From Panulirus ornatus (lineage: Eukaryota; Arthropoda; Malacostraca; Decapoda; Palinuridae), in contig NC_092270.1 in assembly GCF_036320965.1 (NCBI RefSeq), positions 23,472,593-23,536,592 of the forward strand: a DNA stretch of 64,000 nucleotides, written 5' to 3'. Below are positions 46,296 through 59,350 of the stretch, piece after piece. Within the stretch, counting starts at the first letter, position 1, and each line of letters starts with the position of its first letter. Both the position numbers and the translations under genes were made by a program. Under the pieces are notes generated by a model, which was not told the DNA's origin, made no database searches, and saw only the letters and a list, made by a program, of their open reading frames with translations.

Positions 46296-48305
46296 TGCAT
46301 ATCCATATTTGCTGCCCTCATCCATTCCTGTTGTCACCCCACCACACATGAAATAGTATCCCTCCTCCCCCCCTCCAGTGAGGCAGCTCCAGGAACAGAC
46401 AAAAAAGGCCACATTCGTTCACACTCAATCTCTAGCTGTCATGTGTAAGGCACCGAAACCACAGCTCCCTTTCCACATCCAGGCCCCACAGACCTTTCCA
46501 TGGTTTACCCCAGATGATTCACATGCCCTGGTTCAATTCCATCATGACCATCGCAACTGGTTCAATCCATTGACAGCACGTCAACCCAGTATACCACATC
46601 ATTCCACTTCACACTATTCCTTGCATGTTTTTCACCCTCCTGTATGTTCAGGCCCCAATCACTCAAAATCTTTTTTAAACCATCCTTCCACCTCCAATTT
46701 GGTCTTCCGCTTCTCCTTCTTCCCTCCACTTCTGACACATATATCGTCTTTGTCAATATTTCCTCGCTCATTCTCTCCATGTGTCCAAACCATTTCAACA
46801 CACCCTCTTCTGCTCTCTCAACCACACTCTTTTTATTACCACACATCTCTCTTACCCTTTCATTACTTGATCAAACCACCTCACACCACATATTGTCCAA
46901 AAACATTTCATTTCCAACACATCCACCCTCCTCCATACAGCCCTGTTTGTAACCCATGCCTCACAACCATATAGTATTGTTGGAACTACTATTCCCTCAA
47001 GCGTAATGTTTTTGCTCTTTGAGATAACGTTCTCTCTTTCCACACATTCATCATCATTCCCAGAACCTTCGCCCCCTCCCCTACCCTGTGACTTTCTTCC
47101 ATTTCCATGGTTCCATTTACTGTTAAGTCCACTCCCAGATATCTAAAACACTTCACTTCCTCCAGTATTTCTCCATTCAAACTTACATCCCAGCTAACTT
47201 GTTCCTCAACCCTGCTGAACCAAAGAACCTTGCTCTTATTCACATTTACTTTCAACTTTCTTGTTTCATGCACTTTTCCAAACTCAGTCACCAACATCTG
47301 CAGTTTCTTGCTTGAATCAGCCAACAGTGCTGTATCTTCTGGAAACAGCAACTGACTCGCTTCCCAGGCCCTCTTATACCCAGCAGACTGCATACTTGCC
47401 CCACTCTCCAAAGCCCCTGCATTTACCTCCCTAACCACCCCATCCATAAACAAATTAAACATCAATGGAGACATCACACACCCCTGACACAGACCAACCT
47501 TTACCGGGAACGAGTCACTCTTCTCTCTTCCTACTCGTACACATGCCTTACATTCTTGATACAATCTTTTCAATGCTTGTAGCAACTTACCTCCCACACC
47601 ATATACTCTTAAGACCTTCCATAAAGCATCTCCATCAACCCTATCATATATCTTCAGATTCAAAAATGCCACTCTTCTCTCTTCCTACTCGTACACATGC
47701 CTTACATTCTTGATACTTTCTTTTCACTGCTTGTAGCAACTTACTTCCCACACCATATACTCTTAAGACCTTCCATAAAGCATCTCCATCAACCCTATCA
47801 TATATCTTCTTCAGATTCAAAAATGCCACATACAAATCCATCTGTTTTTCTAAATATTTTTCTCACACATTCTTTAAATCAAACACCTAATCCACACATC
47901 CTTTACCACTTCTGAAACCACACTGTTCCTCCCCAGTCTGATACTCTGTGCATGCTTTCACCCTCTCAGTCAATACTCTCCCATACAGTATCCCAGAAAT
48001 ACTCAAACTTATGCCTCTGTAGTTTGATTACTCACCTTTATCCCCTTTGCTTTGTACAGTGGCATTATACATGCACTCCACCAATCCTTAGGCACTTCAC
48101 CATGATCCATACATACATTGAATATCCTTACCAACCACTCAACAACACAGCCACCCCTTTTCTTAATAAATTCAACTGCAATACCAACCGAACCTGCTGC
48201 CTTGCCAGGTTTCATCTTCTGCAAGGCTATCACCACCACCATACCACTTTCCCTGACCCTCTCGCCTTGCACACCATCCCGACCAAAACACCCTGCTTCG
48301 GCCAC
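46296..48305 (-). mobile_element. 5'-truncated older LINE (RT and 3' UTR)
   Basis: A minus-strand copy with a long 3' UTR (46,296-46,560), the C-terminal domain, FPEDTALLAD (FADD altered to PEDT), a degraded FLNLKKIYDRVD (first catalytic Asp changed to Asn) and a QKMKPGKAAGSVGI motif near 48,210. A 154-bp tandem repeat lies at 47,517-47,827. These catalytic-site changes plus stops show long inactivity. Confidence 0.85.
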
Positions 48306-48399
48306 CCTATTATAATTTTTTCTTCTTTGCCATTTCCTCCTGTAGTAAATTTATGCCAGGAAGAGACGAAGAGGCTTCATTTGTTCACATTTCTTCTCT

Positions 48400-48476
48400 A
48401 TCGATAGGGGAGAAGGGGTGGGAGTGTGGGCTTGGAAATCCTCCCCTTCTTGTATTTCAGTTTCTAAAAGATGGAT
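48400..48476 (+). mobile_element. Short LINE 5'-leader fragment
   Basis: About 75 bp matching the leader (GATAGGGGAGAAGGGG, then GGAAATCCTCCCCTTCTTGT and TTTCTAAAAG). No coding part follows. Confidence 0.65.
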
Positions 48477-48945
48477 GGCATTTTTTTTTGTGTGTAGGTA
48501 TTATTCAACTATTTACGTAACATTTACAAAGGCAGAACTGTATTTTCATGAATGAATGAAAAATTAACCATATATTTATCAAGAACTTGAGCACTGTACA
48601 ATGAAGTTGTTTCTTTTATTCTAAAAATGGTAACAATAGTGGACATGTAAATTTGACATCACATCAAGATGACACAGGTGCATTCTTTTTGATGATCTGT
48701 GGATGACTGAGATATGTGATATTTTTCTTGGCTTTGTTAGTAGGTTACAAGTGATCTCTATGGATGCATAGTGGAAGGAATCATTAGCTGGAATATTAGA
48801 TTATAAAAAGTCATATGATGTGTGGAGCAGTAGTACCATGAGTCTTCATATGACATATGGAGTAGTAAATACCCAGATGGCAAGCCAGTCAGTCTATTGA
48901 TGGCTGGAGAGGGCACTGCTTACAGGAATGTATTTATTATTATTT
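48477..48945. other. Unassigned DNA
   Basis: No gene or repeat was recognised in these roughly 470 bp. A short direct repeat of ATATG-containing sequence (GTCATATGATGTGTGGAG and TTCATATGACATATGGAG) occurs near 48,810-48,862. Confidence 0.45.
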
Positions 48946-51510
48946 ATACTTGACTGCCATCTCCCGTGTTAGCGAGGTAGCACAAGGAAAGAGATGAGGA
49001 ATGGCTCAACCCACCCATATATACATTTATATACATAAACACCCACACATGCACATATACATACATATACATTGCAACTTATTCATGTTTACTGTCAACT
49101 TTTCTTTCACACACTTTACCAAACTCAGTCACCAACTTTAACAGTTTCTCACCAGGATCAGCCACCAGTGCTGTATCATCAGTGAACAACAACTGAAACT
49201 TCCCAAGCCCTGTCATCCACTACAGACTGCTTACTTGCCCCTCTCTCCAAAACTCCTACATTCACCTTCCTAACCACCCCATCCATAAACAAATTAAACA
49301 ACCATGGAGACATCACACACCCCTTCCGCAAACCACCATTCACTGGGAACCAGTTGCTTTCCTCTCTTCCTACTCAAACACGCCTTTCATCCTTGGTGAA
49401 AACTTTTCACTGCTTCGAGCAACTTACCTCGCACGCCATATACTCTTAATACCTTCCACAAACATGTCTATCAACTCTATCATGTGCCTTCTCCAGAACC
49501 ATAAATACTACTTACAAATCCATTTGTTTTTCTAAGTATTTCTCACAAACATTCTTCAAAGCAATTACGTGATCCACACATTCTCTACCACTTCTGAAAT
49601 TACGTTGCTCTTCCCGAGTCTGATGCTCTGTGCATGCCTTTACCCTTTCAATCAATACCCTCCCATATAATTTCCCAGGAAAACTCAACAAATTTATGCC
49701 TCTGTAATTTGAACACTCACCTTTATCCCCTTTGCCTTTGTACAATGGCACTATGCATGCATTCTTCCAATCCTCAGTCACTTCACCATGATCCATACAT
49801 ACATTGAATACCCTTACCAACCGATCCACAGCACAGTCATCCCCTTTTTTTTTTTAAAAAAAAATTCCACTGCAATACCATCCAAACCTGCCACCTTGCT
49901 GACTTCCATCTTCCACAAAGCTTTCACTATTTCTTTTCTCTTCACTAAACCATTCTCCCTGACAATGCCACTTCATACACCACCCCAACCAAAACAGCCT
50001 ATATCCGCCACTCTGTCATCAAACACATTCAACAGACCTTCAAAATACTTGCTCCATCTCCTTCTCGCCTCATCATTACTTGTTATTACCACCCCATTTG
50101 CCCGCTTCACCAATGTTCCCATTTGTTCTCTTGTCTTACGTGCTTTATTTACCTCCTTCCTAAACATCTTTATATTTTCCCTAAAATCTAATGATACTCT
50201 CTCACCCCAACTCTCATTTGCCCTCTTTTTCATCTCTTGCACCTTTCTCTTGACCTCCTGCCTCTTTCTTTTATACATCTCCCAGTCATTTGCACTACTT
50301 CCCTGCAAATATCATCCAAACACCTCTCTCTTCTCTTTCACTAACAATCTTACTTCATCCCACCACTCACTACCCTTTCTAATCTGCCTACCTCCCACCT
50401 TCCTCATGCCACATACATCTTTTGTGCAAGCCATCACTGCTTCCCTAAATACATCGCATTCCTCCCCCACTCCCCTTATGTCATTTGCTCTCACCTTTTG
50501 CCATTCTTCACTCAATCTCTCTTGGTACTTCCTCACTCAAGTCTCCTTTCCAAGCTCACTTACTCTCACCACTCCCTTCTCCCCAACATTCTCTCTTCTT
50601 TTCTGAAAACCTTTACAAATCTTCACCTTTACCTCCATAAGATAGTGATCAGACATCACTCCAACCGCCCCTCTCAGCATGTTAACATCCAAACGTCTCT
50701 CTTTTACACGCCTATCAATTAACACGTAATCCAGTGACATCGTCTGGCCATCTCCTATTCTCATATTTATGCTTGTGTATATCTCTCTTTTTAAACCAGG
50801 TATTCCCAATCATCAATCCTTTTTCAGCACACAAATCTACAAGCTCTTCACCATTAACATTTACAACACTGAACACCCCATGTGCACCAGTTATACCTTC
50901 AACTGCCACATTACTCACCTTTGCATTTAAATCATCCATCACTATAACCTGCTTTAGTGCATCATAGCTGCTAATACACTCACTCAGCTGCTCCCAAAAC
51001 ACTTGCCTCATGATCTTTCTTCTCATGACCAGGTGCATAGGCACCAATAATCACCTATCTCTCTCCATCCACTTTCAGTTTTACCCATATCAATCTAGAG
51101 TTTACTTTCTTGTAGTCTATCACATATTCCCACCACTCCTTCTTTAGGAGTGCTACTCCTTCCTTTGCTCTTGTCTCTCACTAACCTCTGACTTTACTCC
51201 CAAAACATTCCCAAACCACTCTTCCCCTTTACCCTTAAGCTTTGTTTCACTCAGAGCTTAAACATCCAGGTTCCTTTCCTCAAACATACTGGCTCTCTCT
51301 CCTTTCTTCTCATCTTTGTTACATCCACACACATTTAAACAACCCAATCTGAGCCTTCGAGGAGGATGAGCACTCCCCGCATGACTCCCTCTTCTGTTTC
51401 CCCTTTTAGAAATTTAAATACAAGGAGGTGGGGGGGTTCCAGCCCCCTGCTCCAGGCCCCTTTAGTAATCTTCTACAACATGCGGGGAATATGTGGGAAG
51501 TATTCTTTCT
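48946..51510 (-). mobile_element. LINE with internal deletion
   Basis: A minus-strand copy with a complete 5' side: leader at about 51,370-51,510, endonuclease, linker, and RT to AYDR-like and DDTALVAD at about 49,165. It then jumps at about 49,077 directly into the 3'-terminal UTR (48,950-49,076), so the C-terminal domain and most of the 3' UTR are deleted. Open remnants sit at 49,973-50,308, 50,537-50,809 and 49,512-49,829. The MDDLNAKV motif replaces the usual MGDLNAKV. Confidence 0.88.
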
Positions 51511-51777
51511 ACCTTATCCTTACAAGTATATCTGGATTTCCATATCTGCCAGTTGTACTTGTATGGTGTCATTCCTTGTAAAGTTAATCTGTTTTCACCT
51601 TTATATCATTCCAACTTTCCATATTATATTCTGGATAAAGTAGGATAGTCTGTTGAAAATTACCACTCATCAAGTGATGAGGCTAACCTTTTAGAAATAC
51701 AGTCCTTATGTGTAGTAGGATTCATATAAAGATGTTGAATATAATCATTTATTAATGCTACCCCTTTTATATTATTA
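51511..51777. other. Unassigned DNA
   Basis: About 270 bp between a LINE 5' end and a non-autonomous element. No feature was recognised. Confidence 0.45.
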
Positions 51778-51895
51778 TTCTTTTTCTTTCATACTATTCA
51801 CCATTTCCTGCGTTAGCGAGGTAGCGTTAAGGACAGAGGACTGGGCCTTAGAGGTAATATCCTCATCTTGCCCCCTCTTTGTTCCTTCTTTTGGA

Positions 51896-51929
<34 letters not shown>

Positions 51930-52033
51930 CGAGATGAGGATTTCCAGCCCCCCGCTCCCTTCCCTTTTAGTTGCCTTCTACGACATTGAGGGAATACATG
52001 GGAAGTATTCTTTCTCCCCTATCCCCAGGGATA
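51778..52033 (-). mobile_element. Non-autonomous LINE derivative with internal A-tract
   Basis: A complete short element: TTTC-rich tail and CACCATTTCCTGCGTTAGCG hairpin at the left, AGAGGACTGGGCC, and the complement of the LINE leader ending CTATCCCCAGGGAT at the right. A run of about 29 A residues (51,901-51,929) interrupts its middle, where other copies have a short A/T run. It abuts a 5'-truncated LINE at 52,034. Confidence 0.78.
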
Positions 52034-54733
52034 GATTTATGTGCTGAAAAAGGACTAGTGATTGGGAATACCTGGTTTAAAAAGAGAGATATACATAAGT
52101 ATACATATGTAAGTAGGAGTAATGGCCAGAGAGCGTTATTGGATTGCGTGTTAACTGATAGGCTTATAAAAGAGAGACTTTTGGATGTTAACGTGCTGAG
52201 AGGGGCAGCTGGAGGGATGTCTGATCATTATCTTGTGGAGGTGAAGGTGAAGATTCATAGAGGTTTTCAGAAAAGAAGAGAGAGTGTTGGGGTGAAGAGA
52301 GTGGTGAGAGTAAGTGAGCTTGGAAAGGAGATTTGTGTGAGGAAGTACCAGGAGAGACTGAGTACAGAATGGAAAAAGGTGAGAACAAAGGACGTAAGGG
52401 GAGTGTGGGAGGAATGGGATGTATTTAGGGAAGCAGTGATGGCTTGTGCAAAAGATGCTCGTAGCATGAGAAGCGTGGAAGGTGGGCAGATTAGAAAGGG
52501 TAGTGAGTGGTGGATGAAGAAGTAAGAGTATTAGTGAAAGAGAAGAGACAGGCGCTTGGACGATTTTTGCAGGGAAAGAATGCAAATGACTGAGAGATGT
52601 ATAAAAGAAAGAGGCAGGAGGTTAAGAGAAAGGTGCAAGAGGTGAAAAAGAGGGCAAATGAGAGCTGGGGTGTGAGAGTATCATTAAATTTTAGGGAGAA
52701 TAAAAAGATGTTTTGGAAGGAGGTAAATAGAGTGCGCAAGACAAGGGAACAAATGGGAACTTCAGTGAAGGGGGCTAATGGGGAGGTGATAACAAGTAGT
52801 GGTGATGTGAGAAGGAGATGGAGTGAGTATTTTCAAGGTTTGTTGAATTTGTTTGATGATAGAGTGGCAGATATAGTGTGTTTTGGTCGAGGTAGTGTGC
52901 AAAGTGAGAGGGTTAGGGAAAATGATTTGGTAAACAGAGAAGAAGTAGTAAAAGCTTTGCGGGAGATGAAAGCCGGCTATGCAGCGGGTTTGGATGGTAT
53001 TGCAGTGGAATTTAAAAAAAGGGGGTGACTGTATTGTTAACTGGTTGGTAAGGTTGTTTAATGTATGTATGACTCATGGTGAGGTGCCTGAGGATTGGTG
53101 GAATTCTTGCATAGTGCCATTATACAAAGGCAAAGGGGATAAAAGTGAGTACGGAAATTACAGAGGTATAAGTTTATTGAGTATTCCTGAGAAATTATAT
53201 GGGAGGGTATTGATTGAGAGGGTGAAGGCATGTACAGAGCATCAGATTGGGGAAGAGCAGTGTGGTTTCCGAAGTGGTAGAGGATGTGTGGATCAGGTGT
53301 TTGCTTTGAAGAATGTATGTGAGAAATACTTAGAAAAGCAAATGGATTTGTATGCAGTATTTATGGATTTGGAGAAGGCATATGATAGAGTTGATAGAGA
53401 TGCTCTGTGGAAGGTATTAAGAATATATGGTGTGGTAGGCAAGTTGTTAAAAGCAGTGAAAAGTTTATATCAAGGATGTAAGGCATGTGTACGTGTAGGA
53501 AGAGAGGAAAGTGATTGGTTCTCAGTGAATGTAGGTTTGTAGCAGGGGTGTGTGATGTCTCTATGGTTGTTTAATTTGTTTATGGATGGGGTTGTTAGGG
53601 AGGTGAATGCAAGAGTTTTGGAAAGAGGGGCAAGTATGCAGTCTGTTGTGGATGAAAGAGCTTGAGAAGTGAGTCAGTTGTTGTTCGCTGATGGTACAGC
53701 GTTGGTGGCTGATTCATGTGAGAAACTGCAGAAGCTGGTGACTGAGTTTGGTAAAGTGTGTGAAAGAAGAAAGCTGAGTGTAAATGTGAATAAGAGCAAG
53801 GTTATTAGGTACAGTAGGGTTGAGGGACAAGTCAATTAGGAGGTAAGTTTGGATGGAGAAAAACTGGAGGAAGTGAAGTGTTTTAGATAGCTGGGAGTGG
53901 ATTTGGCGGTGGATGGAACCATGAAAGCGGAAGTGAATTAAGAGTGGGGGAGGGGGCGAAAGTTTTGGGAGCGTTGAAGAATGTGTGGAAGTTGAGAACA
54001 TTATCTCGGAAAGCAAAAATGGGTATATTTGAAGGAATAGTGGTTCCAACAATGTTATATGGTTGCAAGGCGTGGGCTATAGATATAGTTGTGCGCAGGA
54101 GGGTGGATGTGCTGGAAATGAGATGTTTGAGGACAGTATGTGGTGTGAGGTGGTTTGATTGAGTAAGTAATGAAAGGGTAAGAGAGATGTGTGGTAATAG
54201 AAAGAGTGTGGTTGAGAGAGCAGAAGAGGGTGTTTTGAAATGGTTTGGTCACATGGAGAGAATGAGTGAGGAAAGATTGATCAAGAGGATATATGTGTCA
54301 GAGGTTGAGGGAACGAGGAGAAGTGGGAGACCAAATTGGAGGTGGAAAGATGGAGTGAAAAAGATTTTGAGTGATCGGGGCCTGAACATGCAGGAGGGTG
54401 AAAGGCGTGCAAGGAATAGAGTGAATCGGAATGATGTGGTATACCGGGGTCGACGTGCTGTCAATGGATTGAACAAGGGCATGTGAAGCATTTGGGGTAA
54501 ACCATGGAAAGTTCTGTGAGGCCTGGATGTGGAAAGGGAGCTGTGGTTTCGGTGCATTATTACATGACAGCTAGAAAGTGAGTGTGAACGAATGTGGCCT
54601 TTGTTGTCTTTTCCTAGTGCTACCTCGCACACATGAGGGGGAAGGGGGTTGTTATTTCATGTGTGGCGGGGTGGCGATGGGAATGAATAAAGGCAGACAG
54701 TATGCATTATGTACATGTGTATATATGTATATG

Positions 54734-54768
<35 letters not shown>

Positions 54769-54813
54769 GTATGCGTTGAGATGTATAGGTATGTATATTT
54801 GCGTTTGTGGACA
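52034..54813 (+). mobile_element. 5'-truncated LINE, older subfamily
   Basis: Starts mid-endonuclease at DLCAEKGLVIGNTWFKKRDI. SDHYLV, linker, AGLDGI, FMDLEKAYDRVD and FADG (Asp-to-Gly at the second catalytic Asp of FADD, near 53,690) follow, then a C-terminal region ending near GLNKGM at 54,486 and a long 3' UTR. Frameshifts occur near 52,512 and 53,020, with stops near 53,542, 53,665 and 53,840. The 3' UTR is cut at a (TA)n tract at 54,814, where the chain of minus-strand copies begins. Confidence 0.9.
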
Positions 54814-54817
54814 TGTA

Positions 54818-54848
<31 letters not shown>

Positions 54849-55815
54849 GCCGCTGTCTCCTGCGTTTGCGAGGTAGCGCAAGGAAATAGACGAAAGAAAT
54901 GGCCCAACCCACCCCCATGCACATGCCTTGATTCAATCCACTGACAGCACGTCAAACCCGGTATACCACATCGCTCCAATTCACTCTATTCTTTGCCCTC
55001 CTTTCACCCTCCTGCATGTTCAGGCCCCGATCACACAAAATCTTTTTCACTCCATCTTTCCACCTCCAATTTGGTCTCCCTCTTCTCCTCGTTCCCTCAA
55101 CCTCCGACACATATATCCTCTTGGTCAATCTTTCCTCACTCATTCTCTCCATGTGACCAAACCATTTCAAAACACCCTCTTCTGCTCTCTCAACCACGCT
55201 CTTTTTATTTCCACACATCTCTCTTACCCTTACGTTACTTACTCGATCAAACCACCTCACACCACACATTGTCCTCAAACATCTCATTTCCAGCACATCC
55301 ATCCTCCTGCGCACAACTCTATCCATAGTCCACGCCTCGCAACCATACAACATTGTTGGAACCACTATTCCTTCAAACATACCCATTTTTGCTTTCCGAG
55401 ATAATGTTCTCGACTTCCACACATTCTTCAAGGCTCCCAGAATTTTCGCCCCCTCCCCCACCCTATGATCCACTTCCGCTTCCATGGTTCCATCCGCTGC
55501 CAGATCCACTCCGAGATATCTAAAACACTTCACTTCCTCCAGTTTTTCTCCATTCAAGCTCACCTCCCAATTGAATTGACCCTCAACCCTACTGTACCTA
55601 ATAACCTTGCTCTTATTCACATTTACTCTTAGCTGGGGTCCTTAGGGAGGTGAATGCAAGAGTTTTGGAAAGAGGGGCAAGTATGAAGTCTGTTGGGGAT
55701 GAGAGAGCTTGGGAAGTGAGTCAGTTGTTGTTCGCTGATGATACAGCGCTGGTGGCTGATTCATGTGAGAAACTGCAGAAGCTGGTGGCTGGGTTTGGTA
55801 AAGTGTGTGAAAGAA

Positions 55816-55818
<3 letters not shown>
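54814..55818 (-). mobile_element. 5'-truncated LINE with inverted 5' segment
   Basis: Minus strand from 54,833 (poly-T tail) to about 55,635 carries the very short 3' UTR and the C-terminal domain up to the NKSKVIRYSR codons. It then switches strand: 55,636-55,818 reads on the plus strand VNARVLERGASMKSVGDERA to EFGKVCERR-equivalent codons, the segment that precedes NKSKV in the element. Loss at the switch is only about 1-2 bases. This is the signature of 5' inversion by twin priming. It is flanked by (TA)n on both sides. Confidence 0.88.

Positions 55819-55880
<62 letters not shown>
55819..55880. repeat. (TA)n microsatellite
   Basis: About 31 TA units, followed by a T-run of about 24 that is the tail of the next minus-strand LINE. 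Confidence 0.97.
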
Positions 55881-55897
<17 letters not shown>

Positions 55898-56796
55898 TTT
55901 TTTTATACTTTGTCGCTGTCTCCCGCGTTTGCGAGGTAGCGCAAGGAAACAGACGAAAGAAATGGCCCAACCCCCCCCATACACATGTACATACACACGT
56001 CCACGCACGCAAATATACATACCTACACAGCTTTCCATGGTTTACCCCGGACGCTTCACATGCCTTGATTCAATCCACTGACAGCACGTCAACCCCTGTA
56101 TACCACATCGCTCCAATTCACTCTATTCCTTGCCCTCCTTTCACCCTCCTGCATGTTCAGGCCCCGATCACACAAAATCCTTTTCACTCCATCTTTCCAC
56201 CTCCAATTTGGTCTCCCTCTTCTCCTCGTTCCCTCCACCTCCGACACATATATCCTCTTGGTCAATCTTTCCTCACTCATTCTCTCCATGTGCCCAAACC
56301 ATTTCAAAACACCCTCTTCTGCTCTCTCAACCACGCTCTTTTTATTTCCACACATCTCTCTTACCCTTACGTTACTTACTCGATCAAACCACCTCACACC
56401 ACACATTGTCCTCAAACATCTCATTTCCAGCACATCCATCCTCCTGCGCACAACTCTATCCATAGTCCACGCCTCGCAACCATACAACATTGTTGGAACC
56501 ACTATTCCTTCAAACATACCCATTTTTGCTTTCCGAGATAATGTTCTCGACTTCCACACATTCTTCAAGGCTCCCAGAATTTTCACCCCCTCCCCCACCC
56601 TATGATCCACTTCCACTTCCATGGTTCCATCCGCTGCCAGATCCACTCCCAGATATCTAAAACACTTCACTTCCTCCAGTTTTTCTCCATTCAAACTCAC
56701 CTCCCAATTGACTTGACCCTCAACCCTACTGTACCTAATAACCTTGCTCTTATTCACATTTACTCTTAACTTTCTTCTTTCACACACTTTACCAAA

Positions 56797-56800
<4 letters not shown>
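55881..56800 (-). mobile_element. 5'-truncated young LINE
   Basis: Poly-T, hairpin tail, short-form 3' UTR and C-terminal domain, open from 56,089 (young-form stop) to 56,787 (232 codons, CERRKLRVNVNKSKVIRYSR onward). The 5' end stops in a (TA)n tract at 56,801. Confidence 0.92.

Positions 56801-56867
<67 letters not shown>
56801..56867. repeat. (TA)n microsatellite
   Basis: About 33 TA units separating two minus-strand LINE pieces. Confidence 0.97.
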
Positions 56868-56875
<8 letters not shown>

Positions 56876-57047
56876 TGTTTTTTTGCTTAGTAGCTGTCTC
56901 CCGCGTTTGCGAGGTAGCGCAAGGAAACAGACGAAAGAAATGGCCCAACCCACCCCCATACACATGTATATACATACGTCCACACACGCAAATATACATA
57001 CCTACACAGCTTTCCATGGTTTACCCCAGACGCTTCACATGCCTTCA
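56868..57047 (-). mobile_element. LINE 3'-UTR-only copy
   Basis: About 180 bp of short-form 3' UTR with T-run and hairpin tail, truncated at the TTCACATGCCTTCA position. It is bounded by (TA)n on both sides, the most severely 5'-truncated link of the chain. Confidence 0.9.
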
Positions 57048-57066
57048 CATATATATATATATATAT
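57048..57066. repeat. (TA)n microsatellite
   Basis: A short AT tract at the junction of two LINE pieces. Confidence 0.9.
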
Positions 57067-58273
57067 TTATTTATTTTATTTTTATTATACTTTGTCGCTG
57101 TCTCCCGCGTTTGCAAGGTAGCGCAAGGAAACAGACGAAAGAAATGGCCCAACTCCCCCCCATACACATGTATATACATACGTCCACACACGCAAATATA
57201 CATACCTACAGAGCTTTCCATGGTTTACCCCAGACGCTTCACATGCCTTGATTCAATCCACTGACAGCATGTCAACCCCGGTATACCACATCGCTCCAAT
57301 TCACTCTATTCTTTGCCCTCCTTTCACCCTCCTGCATGTTCAGGCCCCGATCACACAAAATCTTTTTCACTCCATCTTTCCACCTCCAATTTGGTCTCCC
57401 TCTTCTCCTCGTTCCCTCCACCTCCGACACATATATCCTCTTGGTCAATCTTTCCTCATTCATTCTCTCCATGTTCCCAAACCACTTCAAAACACCCTCT
57501 TCTGCTCTCTCAACCACGCTCTTTTTATTTCCGCACATCTCTCTTACCCTTATGTTACTCACTCGATCAAACCACCTCACACCACACATTGTCCTTAAAC
57601 ATCAAATTTCCAGCACATCCATCCTCCTGCGCACAACTCCATCCATAGCCCACGCCTCGCAACCATACAACATTGTTGGAACCACTATTCCTTCAAACAT
57701 ACCCATTTTTGCTTTCCGAGATAATGTTCTCGACTTCCACACATTCTTCAAGGCCCCCAGAACTTTCGCCCCCTCCCCCACCCTATGATCCACTTCCGCT
57801 TCCATGGTTCCATCCGCTGCCAGATCCACTCCCAGATATCTAAAACGCTTCACTTCCTCCAGTTTTTCTCCATTCAAACTCACCTCCCAATTGACTTGAC
57901 CCTCAACCCTACTGTACCTAATAACCTTGTTCTTATTCACATTTACTCTTAACTTTCTTCTTCCACACACTTTACGAAACTCAGTCACCAGCTTCTGCAG
58001 TTTCTCACATGAATCAGCCACCAGCGCTGTATCATCAGCGAACAACAACTGACTCACTTCCCAAGCTCTCTCATCCCCAACAGACTTCATACTTGCCCCT
58101 CTTTCCAAAACTCTTGCATTTACCTCCCTAACAACCCCATCCATAAACAAATTAAGCAACCATGGAGACATCACACACCCCTGCCGCAAACCTACATTCA
58201 CTGAGAACCAATCACTTTCCTCTCTTCCTACAAGTACACATGCCTTACATCCTCGATAAAAACTTTTCACTGC

Positions 58274-58276
<3 letters not shown>
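57067..58276 (-). mobile_element. 5'-truncated young LINE
   Basis: Short-form 3' UTR, C-terminal domain (young stop at 57,272) and RT back to EAVKSFYRGCKACVLVGREE, including FADDTALVAD and RQGCVMSPWL. The C-terminal frame runs 57,589-57,272; an ATG-side change near 57,604 breaks the frame, and the upstream frame runs to about 58,276. The 5' end stops in (TA)n. Confidence 0.92.

Positions 58277-58328
<52 letters not shown>
58277..58328. repeat. (TA)n microsatellite
   Basis: About 26 TA units, then poly-T of the next LINE. Confidence 0.97.
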
Positions 58329-58346
<18 letters not shown>

Positions 58347-59325
58347 TGCTTTGTTGCTGTCTCCCGTGTTTGCGAGGTAGCGCAAGGAAACAGACGAAAG
58401 AAATGGCCCAACCCACCCCCATACACATGCCTTGATTCAATCCACCGACAGCACGTCAACCCCGGTATACCACATCGCTCCAATTCACTCTATTCTTTGC
58501 CCTCCTTTCACCCTCCTGCATGTTCAGGCTCCGATCACACAAAATCTTTTACACTCCATCTTTCCACCTCCAATTAGGTCTCCCTCTTCTCCTCGTTCCC
58601 TCCACCTCCGACACATATATCCTCTTGGTCAATCTTTCCTCACTCATTCTCTCCATGTGCCCAAACCATTTCAAAACACCCTCTTCTGCTCTCTCAACCA
58701 CGCTCTTTTTATTTCCACACATCTCTCTTACCCTTACGTTACTTACTCGATCAAACCACCTCACACCACACATTGTCCTCAAACATCTCATTTCCAGCAC
58801 ATAAATCCTCCTGCGCACAACTCTATCCATAGTCCACGCCTCGCAACCATACAACATTGTTGGAACCACTATTCCTTCAAACATACCCATTTTTGCTTTC
58901 CGAGATAATGTTCTCGACTTCCACCCATTCTTCAAGGCTCCCAGAATTGTCGCCCCCTCCCCCACCCTATGATCCACTTCCGCTTCCATGGTTCCATCCG
59001 CTGCCAGATCCACTCCCAGATATCTAAAACACTTCACTTCCTCCAGTTTTTCTCCATTCAAACTCACCTCCCAATTGAATTGACCCTCAACCCTACTGTA
59101 CCTAATAACCATGCTCTTATTCACATTTACTCTTAACTGGGGTTGTTAGGGAGGTGAATGCAAGAGTTTTGGAAAGAGGGGCAAGTATGAAGTCTGTTGG
59201 GGCTGAGAGAGCTTGGGAAGTGAGTCAGTTGTTGTTCGCTGATGATACAGCGCTGGTGGCTGATTCATGTGAGAAACTGCAGAAGCTGGTGACTGAGTTT
59301 GGTAAAGTGTGTGAAAGAAGATGTA
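58329..59325 (-). mobile_element. 5'-truncated LINE with inverted 5' segment (second example)
   Basis: The same architecture as 54,814-55,818: a minus part to about 59,138, then a plus-strand inverted part 59,139-59,325 with the same junction and the same outer truncation point (GAAAGAAGATG before TA). Small substitutions distinguish the two. Independent twin priming at identical positions is unlikely, so one is probably a DNA-level copy of the other. Confidence 0.88.
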
Positions 59326-59350
59326 TATATATTTATATATATATATATAT

